The notes beneath the pieces were generated by a model. That model worked only from the letters and a program-made list of their open reading frames with translations. It was not told the origin of the DNA and did not search any database. A program made the position numbers and the translations under genes. This document shows positions 58,290 to 64,000 of a stretch of 64,000 nt of DNA, one piece after another. The stretch comes from Nageia nagi (Eukaryota > Pinophyta): positions 104,718,001 through 104,782,000 of the forward strand of contig JBITNC010000001.1 in NCBI GenBank assembly GCA_050084985.1, read 5' to 3'. Each line of letters starts with the position of its first letter. Positions within the stretch are counted from its first letter, which is position 1.

Positions 58290-59430
58290 CTTCATTTGAT
58301 TTGGTCTAGCAAAATTCTTCACCTAACCCAACTAGTCTAAATATGGCTCAACCTTCCCCTGCATATTCCCCTAATTAGAATAATAATCATCTATTGGTAG
58401 TTCCTACTAATTCCCTTGCTATTCCTCAAGTACCTTTTAAAATATTTTCTTAGTATGATGGATTAGATAAAATACCATATGAGCATTATCAAGATGTATC
58501 TCACTTAGCATCAAGTTTTTCCATCATAGATGAAACTATCATGACAAGATTATTTTCACATTCTTTCAAAGAAAAATTAGCAAAGTGGTTCAAGACCTTG
58601 ACTCCTCAATCAATAAACATACAAGGAGAGTTATGCCAAGCTATAATTAAACTATTTGCTAAATATGGTGATGATAGTTTTTTTTTTAGCCTTATAGCCT
58701 ATATATAAAGACATCCTCATGATTTTTTAGATGATTTTAATATTAAATTTAAGAAAACTTGAAAATCCATTCTAACAAGGATCATACCAACTAAGCACAA
58801 GACCTAGTATTACTATAAGAGAGCTTTCCACCCAAATCTAAATGTGCTAATTTTCATGTTTAGGAAAACTTTCTCAAAAGTTTATCAAATAGCAAAAACT
58901 ATTGAATACATGTTTGTTTCCTTCAAAAAAATACAACTAAGATATATCATGCCTTAATTTTCTAGTTTACCTCCAAAGTAATCTAAAATACTAGTCCTCA
59001 TCTAGGAGTGTTAGCTTTACCACCTCCTCCTCCTAAACCTATTTTTCAAAACCAATTACCAACTCCTCTAGCTCCTCTATCAATAAGTACAAGTATTAGT
59101 TCAAACAAACAAGAGGTTGAGAGGATAAAGTAGTTGAAGATAACTATTAGGAATATGACAAACAAGATCACTTTGCAAGAAAGGTAAAATCAAGGCCAAA
59201 ATTTTAAAAGATATGAAAATTAGTATCTACCAAGATTCCATCCTAGGAAAAACCAACCAAAGAAATATCCTACTCCCAAAGATATTAATTTTTTAGTCCT
59301 AGCTATCTCTTTAAAAAGTTAAGCTTTAGTTGTTATGAAATGGTTTCCTTCTTACTTTGCTAAACACTTTCTAAACTATTATGAAATCTATCAATACCAA
59401 TACATAGGTGTAGATTCCTCCATAATAAAT
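58290..59430 (+). pseudogene. Gag of family 3
   Basis: A near-continuous plus frame with several TAG/TGA/TAA stops. Blocks in order are YDGLDKIPYEHYQDVSHLAS, SFSIIDETIMTRLFSHSFKE, KLAKWFKTLTPQSINIQGEL and CQAIIKLFAKYGDDS. They continue with RHPHDFLDDFNIKFKKT, YYYKRAFHPNLNVLIFMFRK and TFSKVYQIAKTIEYMF, then a Pro-rich part (LPPPPPKPIFQNQLPTPLAP), an ERIK-LKITIRNMTNKITLQE-type coiled coil, and a C-terminal NYYEIYQYQYIG. Each block aligns with the gag at 61,065-62,138, for example EHCVDVAGLAKIHNIQHEDI, LAQSFKGKVLDWYRGL and FNIRFQRTW. This is the retrotransposon gag (capsid) domain. Most stops sit where CAG, CAA or TGG would fit. Confidence 0.85.
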
Positions 59431-59639
59431 CCTTGAAGTAAAGCCACGGTGTACTCTACCTGCCTCTACGGATTCATTCGAAGATCTCCGGGAGTTTTTC
59501 CGGAGCAGATAAAGCAGCCCGGAGTCAGAGTAAAGTTTTCCGGAATAAAGTGGAGACGTGCGGAGGATAAGATAATTATTTTTTGGGTGAAAACCAAGTT
59601 CTGGAAAAGATAAAGTCAGCATAAGTTCTCCGGGAAACA

Positions 59640-60085
59640 AAGCATTCCGGAGAAATGAAATAATGACGTCACAGGGAAACAACGTTCACATTTTGAATGG
59701 AACCGGAGCCCAGAGGAGGTGATGTCAGCGCGAAGTAATCCAGTACCCGGAGCCAGTGAGTGATGCATTCCGGAAATATGAAGCTGACGTCATGGCGAAA
59801 AATGAAGTTAACGTTTTGAGGAAAACCGGAGTCCGGAAGAAATGACATCAGGAAGGAGTAATTCAGTATCCGGAGCCCTGAAGGCGAATCGTTCCGGAAG
59901 TCCGAGGATGACGTCACAAGAAAAGGCAAAATTAACATTAGTGAATGAAACCGGCCCCGGAGGCGATGAGATCAACACAAGTCCCTCCGAAAAGCGAAAT
60001 ATTCCGGAGATATGAAGCTGACGTCAGGGAAAGAAACAAGATTAACATTGGTGAATGAAACCGAGTCCCGGAGGAAAATAGGCCC
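59640..60085 (+). repeat. Four tandem LTR repeats (110-124 bp), each with a TGACGTCA palindrome
   Basis: TGACGTCA occurs at 59,664, 59,785, 59,909 and 60,019. Each is preceded by (A/G)TTCCGGA (59,644, 59,767, 59,891, 60,001), and followed by GTT/ATTAACATT-type and GAAACCGGA-CCCGGAGG-type blocks, then GA(T/C)(G/A)TCA and a block like AGTAATTCAGTATCCGGAGCC. Successive offsets of the palindrome are 121, 124 and 110 bp. Confidence 0.9.
59664..60026. promoter_or_regulatory. Four TGACGTCA (CRE / bZIP-type) sites in the family 4 LTR
   Basis: Perfect 8-bp palindromes at 59,664-59,671, 59,785-59,792, 59,909-59,916 and 60,019-60,026. TGACGTCA is the classical CRE and a high-affinity target of plant TGA-type bZIP factors. 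They lie 290-650 bp upstream of the TATA box, a typical enhancer position. Binding is inference. Confidence 0.65.
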
Positions 60086-60317
60086 GCAAAGAAAGATTGA
60101 AGAGCCTGAGCCATAGAATTAAGAAATCCCGAAAGAGAGTAAGTCTGCAAGATGCCTGAGCACAATCATCTAGGAACCGTATCGTCTGCAATCTGCCCAA
60201 CTTTGTAACAGACGGCCAAGTGGCGTATGTAGGTGGTGTCAGTTCAAGAAGGCCAGAATCTTGCGGCCGTTTTGTAAATGTTTCTATTCTATAATCTTGT
60301 AACTGTTATTAATACAG

Positions 60318-60326
60318 TATAAATAT
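60318..60326 (+). promoter_or_regulatory. Putative TATA box of the family 4 LTR
   Basis: TATAAATAT stands in an otherwise less AT-rich LTR, about 300 bp downstream of the last CRE repeat. Transcription would be expected to start about 30 bp further, near 60,350. Confidence 0.6.
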
Positions 60327-60657
60327 ATGAAAATAAAGAGAAACTAGGGTCGGAAGCCTAGTATTGCCCTTTTCATTTGTTCTCGAAGACCTGTAGCTTC
60401 AGTCCGGTACTATGAAACCATCTTGACCTTTCTTGTCTAGCACTCGTAATTGTTATTCTTAATTTGGTTACATTGTGGCAGCTTAGCTTGTTTCCTGAGT
60501 AATAGTTGCGGGTTGCTAGTATAACTGTGTCTGCTACATGGTAGAGTAGAAGCTGGGGAGCTATTCAGAGAGTGAGAACTTGTTCTGTGGCTGCGACACT
60601 AGATTCAGGCCAAGGTTTCGCACACTGCGAAAGCCCGCGCTGAACTAGTGATCTACC

Positions 60658-60780
60658 CCTTTGCTTTCTCTCTCGTTACCCTATCCCTTTACTTCCTCTC
60701 TCGTTACCCTATCCTTTTACTTCCTTTCTTGTTACCCTATCCTTTTGCTTGAATCTCTCGCTCCCTACTCTTTTCATCTC
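60658..60780 (+). repeat. 28-bp pyrimidine-rich tandem repeat in the LTR U5 part
   Basis: The landmark GTTACCCTAT occurs at 60,675, 60,703 and 60,731 (period exactly 28), each preceded by a CTTTACTTCCTCTCTC-type block. A fourth degenerate unit (CTTGAATCTCTCGCTCCCTACT) follows. The stretch is almost purely C and T on the plus strand. Confidence 0.85.
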
Positions 60781-60926
60781 TTTCCTGTTACTTTTTCTCT
60801 ACCTAATGGATAAGGAACCGGCCTTCTCCGGAGATCAGGCTGCGTCCCACAGTCTGTTCGTGAACTACTTTGGTTAAGATTGTTCCAGGCGCACATATTA
60901 CACAATCTCAATCAACAGTATTTCTT

Positions 60927-60946
60927 TTTGGCACGCCCGGTGGGAC
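60927..60946 (+). other. Conserved block just before the primer site (family 4)
   Basis: The block TTTGGCACGCCCGGTGGGAC stands 14 bp before the primer site. I know near-identical strings at the LTR/leader border of several plant Ty3 elements. Family 3 has a decayed version at 57,975-57,992. It starts TGG and could itself be read as a primer site, but the downstream match to Arg tRNA is better. Confidence 0.5.
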
Positions 60947-60960
60947 ACGAAGAAATTTAT

Positions 60961-60974
60961 TGGCGACTCTGCTG
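60961..60974 (+). promoter_or_regulatory. Primer binding site of family 4 (Arg tRNA type)
   Basis: TGGCGACTCTGCTG is complementary to the last 14 bases (CAGCAGAGTCG plus CCA) of a plant cytosolic Arg tRNA as I recall it. Ogre-type Tat elements are known to use an Arg tRNA primer. Confidence 0.75.
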
Positions 60975-61064
60975 AAGCACCATCCATGGTATGTATTAAA
61001 GCAAATTATTTGTGAATATCATAGGTGCTTTGAACCTGTCATTTTCTTTTGCAATCTAGAGTTT

Positions 61065-62138
61065 ATGAGGACAAGATCTAAAACTAGAGCAGCAAAAGAA
61101 AAACCGGAGTTTGGGAAGTTAGATACTCCTAGGAGAAAGACCCTGATCAAGTCCAAGTCTCTGAATAGTATCGACTCCCTAAAATCCTTTATCAAGCCAG
61201 AACCATCCAATCTTCATACTAGAGATACCTTTCCTGAAATGGCTAATCCAGCTCAGAATATTTATCCGGAATGGGACAATGGGGTACCCATAGCTCTGGC
61301 GGTATTACATGATATCCCAGCAAATGTTTTTAAAACCCTTCCGGAGTTTGATGCAACTTCAGAAAAAACGGCTTATGAGCACTGTGTGGATGTAGCCGGC
61401 CTAGCAAAGATTCACAATATTCAGCATGAAGATATTATGGTGAGATTACTGGCTCAGTCTTTCAAAGGAAAGGTCCTGGATTGGTACAGGGGCCTTTCTA
61501 ATGGATCCATCAGTACCTGGGCTCAACTGGCAGAGCCTTTTATCCTGGAGTTTAATGAACTAGGGGATCCCTTTTCCTTGTTAACCCAGTTTACTTCAAT
61601 CAAAAGGTTTGAACAAGAAAACATCCCGGATTTCAACATTAGATTTCAGAGAACGTGGACAAGAGTACCCATGCCAGTCAGGCCTCAGCAGTTTCAAGCT
61701 TTGATGTATTATCTGAGAGCCTTTCCTCCGGATCTCTCTCTGCAAATCCAAAATTCTGGAGTGAATACCTTTCTGGAGGTCTATAGACAAGCAGTATATG
61801 CTGAATCATGCCTTATTGCAGTTGGGAAATTACCAAGCCGTATGCCAATGCCCTATTTCCCAATAACCACAACACAACAGCAAATTTTGAGACCTCCGGT
61901 AATCAGTTCAGTTCCACCTCTGGCTAATATTCCTGCCCCTGTTCAACCCTGGTCGTCAAATTTGCCAATTCCTAGAGCTCCCTTGGCCTTACCAGCTCCA
62001 CATCAGCCTAATATGAACCAAGGATTAGCATCATCTACAGAAATTCAGGAACTCCGGAATTTGTGTAGAAATATGGCAAACCAGATTACCGTGTTGAACC
62101 AACAAATAATGCCAGAAGATATCCCTACCCTGCTGTAG
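61065..62138 (+). CDS. gag: Gag polyprotein of family 4
   Basis: This encodes a retrotransposon capsid protein, which would assemble virus-like particles in the cytoplasm around element RNA. The frame is open from 60,870, but the ATG at 61,065 (MRTRSKTRAAKEKPEFGKLD) is the likelier start, because codons upstream run through the primer site. The product from here is 357 residues. Residues about 1-70 are basic. The Retrotrans_gag domain spans about residues 100-260 with KTAYEHCVDVAGLAKIHNIQ, DIMVRLLAQSFKGKVLDWYR, STWAQLAEPFILEFNE and DFNIRFQRTW. A Pro-rich region (about 275-325) follows, then a short coiled coil (EIQELRNLCRNMANQITVLN). The frame stops at TAG 62,136-62,138, but the next frame continues the protein to 62,326, indicating a one-base deletion or a frame change near 62,066-62,135. 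Confidence 0.85.
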   Translation: MRTRSKTRAAKEKPEFGKLDTPRRKTLIKSKSLNSIDSLKSFIKPEPSNLHTRDTFPEMANPAQNIYPEWDNGVPIALAVLHDIPANVFKTLPEFDATSEKTAYEHCVDVAGLAKIHNIQHEDIMVRLLAQSFKGKVLDWYRGLSNGSISTWAQLAEPFILEFNELGDPFSLLTQFTSIKRFEQENIPDFNIRFQRTWTRVPMPVRPQQFQALMYYLRAFPPDLSLQIQNSGVNTFLEVYRQAVYAESCLIAVGKLPSRMPMPYFPITTTQQQILRPPVISSVPPLANIPAPVQPWSSNLPIPRAPLALPAPHQPNMNQGLASSTEIQELRNLCRNMANQITVLNQQIMPEDIPTLL

Positions 62139-62329
62139 AGAAAGCTCAACATGTGTTGAATGAGGACGTGGACCAAGCTTCCACTTCCGGGGCGGTTAAT
62201 GGGTTGTGTTTGGCTTGTAATGATGCTCATGAACAAACAACCTACCCTATTTTTCAATACCAAGAGTATCTGTCGAGGAGTGGAGGTATTCCTCCGCCTG
62301 GCGTGGCGGATGACAAAGCCGGAACGTGA
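62066..62329 (+). pseudogene. Gag C-terminal extension in the -1 frame
   Basis: After a stop at 62,065 this frame stays open until TGA 62,327-62,329. It reads RRYPYPAVEKAQHVLNEDVD, then NGLCLACNDAHEQTTYPIFQ and YQEYLSRSGGIPPPGVADDK. The YPIFQYQEYL block corresponds to YEIYQYQYIG at the end of the family 3 gag, so this is the true end of the protein. A CLAC motif is present, but no CCHC knuckle. Confidence 0.75.
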
Positions 62330-62856
62330 ACTTGATGAATTCCACACCAGCGGACACAGTAGTTTTTCTGAAGCCCGCCAGCGCGGGAAAGTGACCGTTG
62401 GAAGGAAGGAATTTGATTTGTATACATATTGTAAATAGTGTGATGTTGCATTTATTTCGAGTGATTATTGTCAGTAATTTACTACTAGCGTAACGTAAAT
62501 AGTAGTGGAACCTTTTTGCGCTGGCAGAATTAAAGTTTCCAAGAGGGTACATGCAATCAAATCCCAAGGTTCCCGAAAAGATCGTAAAACGGCAAATCAG
62601 TTATTAATGCGGCTGTCGTGAGTTGATTTCCCTTGCTCCGAAAGATCGTGCGTTCAAGTGAGCTATTAAAAGACCCAGAGCACTACCCACCAAGACACCT
62701 ATATGCTAGTATTCATAAAAAGTTTTGGCTCACAAATTTGCAAAATTAGCGCTTACTGAGCATCGCCAGGAACTGTGAAACAGAGCAAGAGAATTCGAGT
62801 TTGAGGCATAAGCAGTGGCCCAAGAAGGGTGATAAGCAAAACTCAAGCAAACGGCA
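62330..62856. other. Spacer between gag and the unknown ORF
   Basis: CpG-bearing sequence with no supported coding frame and no protease-like motif. Two minus-strand frames and one plus-strand frame of 60-106 residues overlap it (62,045-62,567), but these share DNA with gag or with each other and show no recognisable content. It could include the LTR or leader of a second element. Confidence 0.45.
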
Positions 62857-64000
62857 ATGAGCTCAGGATCAGCGGCAAAGACCGTAAGGAAGGTATCCGA
62901 TTCAATGGAGTTGCTGTGGGATACGGAGATTACAGCCCCAAATAAAAATCCCAAGGGCACCGCAGAAGGTAAGTGCCCGAACTTCAGCTTCAACCATATA
63001 GCACACTCACCCATGGGTTCAGGTCTTATGCATTTTGTCCCGCATAGATGCTTTCCTGCTCCCGAGTTGGTAGAAATTGTAAAAGGGGCATTCAATCCCG
63101 CGACTAGGATAGTCAGGGATTTGCAGGGGAAGACCATCCTAAAACTGGATTCCGTTGCAATAGCGGAGGCTTTCTGTCCACCCCCTCCTATGACCTCCCT
63201 CGTGCAAATCGATTGGTATAGCACCCCTAACGCCAACCTGAGGGCAAGCATTACTTCTTGGCTAAATAAAAACACAGCCGGGTCCATAAGGTTTAGAGAG
63301 TTCCCAAATTCCGAGCTCCCATTGTCAAATTTTTCCACACATCTGCAATTACTTCTGTCTATGCTAGCCATAGTGGCAGGAGAGGAAACAGATAGATACA
63401 TCTCACCTTCAAAGTTGATGATAGCTTATCAAATTTCTCACCCCATTTCCCCCACAATGTATGACTGGGCCATTGCCCTCTCAGATGGAATAGCCGAACA
63501 ACTGGGGAAGATCGGGGAGGGGTTTTTTTTTGCCTATACATCATACATTGTATGGATGATGATTCATCAGAATGCAGATGTCTTTAAGGAGTTGACCCTG
63601 GTTCGAAATAATGAAGATGGGTCACACAAATCAGTGGACAAATGGACTGAGGAAGTGAGGTCCTCGGCGAACTATTACTCCTTTGTGGAGAACTTTCTGA
63701 TTCCGGCAATGGGCCTATTAGCCCCTACAGTCCCGAGGTTGTCAACAGCCTCCAAGCTATACCTCCGCTTGCCCCATGGAGAGGTCGGGGACTAGTTTTT
63801 TGCAGAGAATGGAACCTTCATTAGGTTGTATGGATTTTCTGGGGCCCCATTTTTGCTGCCAATTCATGTGACGGATTGGATTTTCAGCATAGAATGTGCC
63901 AGACAGATGGACTACATTGACTTGAAATACGGAGCTGCCGCAAAGAAGAGAGGAGTCTATGCTCTCCCCCACAGGGTGCATGACCTGGTGCTCCAGAGCA
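62857..64000 (+). CDS. Large unknown ORF of the young element, with one in-frame stop, partial at window end
   Basis: The ATG at 62,857 is the first in frame after two stops (TGA TAA, 62,830-62,835). The open part to 63,795 gives 312 residues, beginning MSSGSAAKTVRKVSDSMELL. A TAG at 63,793-63,795 is followed in the same frame without further stops to the window end (FFAENGTFIRLYGFSGAPFL, HVTDWIFSIECARQMDYIDL). So it is most likely a single longer protein with one nonsense change (CAG or CAA to TAG). Blocks such as FNPATRIVRDLQGKTILKLD, LLLSMLAIVAGEETDRYISP and FFFAYTSYIVWMMIHQNADV suggest a folded helical protein. It resembles unnamed plant retroelement-associated proteins in style, but I do not recognise a catalytic motif. 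Codon use and CpG match the neighbouring gag. Confidence 0.7.

Larger units (their letters stand above)
58096..59433 (+). mobile_element. Family 3 Ty3/gypsy element, 5' part (decayed), cut by family 4
   Basis: Plus-strand element with an Arg-type primer site followed by gag. It ends at the conserved gag C-terminus, where the GC-rich family 4 LTR begins. No pol is present. Its gag resembles that of family 4, so the two belong to related lineages of different age. Confidence 0.65.
59434..60958 (+). repeat. 5' LTR of family 4 (young element)
   Basis: The LTR lies between decayed family 3 gag and the Arg-type primer site. Its start is TGAAGTAAAG at 59,434 or TGTACTCTAC at 59,450; I cannot decide without the second LTR. 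It is GC-rich and rich in CpG, unlike all sequence to its left. It contains four CRE-bearing tandem repeats (about 59,640-60,085), a TATA box (60,318), a polyadenylation-like AATAAAG (60,331), and a pyrimidine-rich repeat (60,658-60,780). The end just before the primer site reads ...AAGAAATTTAT, so the expected terminal CA is not obvious. Confidence 0.7.
59434..64000 (+). mobile_element. Family 4 LTR retrotransposon (young), 5' part, continuing past the window
   Basis: Plus-strand element with LTR, Arg-tRNA primer site, gag (61,065-62,138, last part in a shifted frame to 62,326) and an unknown reading frame (62,857-64,000). No protease, reverse transcriptase or integrase is seen between gag and the window end. 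Either the element is non-autonomous with a foreign reading frame, or a second element starts near 62,327, or pol follows further right. CpG content and intact frames show it is far younger than its surroundings. Confidence 0.65.

Noticed and set aside
59371-60165. Three minus-strand ORFs of 75-103 codons
   Set aside because: They run antisense through the CRE repeats of the LTR. Their similarity to each other reflects the tandem DNA repeat, not a protein family.
60929-60946. TGGCACGCCCGGTGGGAC as primer binding site of family 4
   Set aside because: It begins TGG and would be possible, but the downstream TGGCGACTCTGCTG matches an Arg tRNA 3' end much better.
62730-63401. Minus-strand ORF of 223 codons
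   Set aside because: It is opposite to the 62,857 reading frame, which has the better supported context (same strand as gag, open on both sides of one stop). The minus frame shows no recognisable blocks.
1-64000. CRISPR arrays, bacterial operons, riboswitches
   Set aside because: The repeats found are long tandem units without spacer structure, and all gene content is of plant retrotransposon type.
1-64000. Cellular protein-coding genes, tRNA or rRNA genes
   Set aside because: I found no frame with a recognisable cellular protein and no cloverleaf or rRNA-like stretch by eye. tRNA-like strings are only the primer sites.

Overview
The window looks like intergenic heterochromatin from a land plant with a large, repeat-rich genome. 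Almost every recognisable coding trace belongs to an LTR retrotransposon of the plant Ty3/gypsy superfamily, and I see no ordinary cellular gene, tRNA, rRNA or CRISPR array. Deeply decayed, nested, AT-rich and CpG-poor elements would suit a gymnosperm, but this is inference and no marker in the sequence proves it. From 1 to about 59,430 the DNA is AT-rich with almost no CpG, and reading frames are broken by many stops of the kind C-to-T decay of methylated cytosine leaves. From about 59,435 to the end it is clearly GC-richer and CpG-rich, and frames are long: a much younger insertion.

Layout. (1) 1-32,084: two minus-strand copies of a chromovirus-like Ty3 family ('family 1', initiator-Met-tRNA type primer site) lie in tandem and share the LTR between them: LTR (to 153), internal (154-5,025), LTR (5,026-10,673), internal (10,674-15,157), LTR (15,158-32,084). 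(2) The third LTR is split by a minus-strand element of a second family ('family 2', copy 2A, about 16,902-31,376). (3) 32,085-37,876: an anciently decayed block with a 348-bp tandem duplication and a plus-strand coding-like tract. (4) 37,877 to about 56,135: a second, fuller family 2 copy (2B) in minus orientation, with a 17-kb interior between its LTRs. (5) About 56,136-59,433: the 5' part (leader, primer site, gag) of a plus-strand element ('family 3'). (6) About 59,434 to the end: a young plus-strand element ('family 4') with an LTR, an Arg-tRNA primer site, a nearly intact gag and, where pol would be expected, a long reading frame of unknown function that continues past the window.

Family 2 has the architecture of the plant Tat lineage: gag, protease, reverse transcriptase, RNase H, a second (archaeal-type) RNase H, integrase, two further sense ORF remnants, then in 2B an antisense ORF and a long non-coding 3' region with tandem repeats of about 850 bp. 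Its primer site fits Asn tRNA. The family 4 LTR carries four copies of a 110-124 bp repeat, each with a perfect TGACGTCA palindrome, upstream of a TATA box, which looks like a repeated enhancer. The most unusual points are the tandem shared-LTR array with its very long LTR, the extra sense and antisense ORFs of family 2, the CRE-repeat LTR, and the gag-plus-unknown-ORF layout at the right edge. All homology statements come from reading translations and comparing copies by eye; no search was run.
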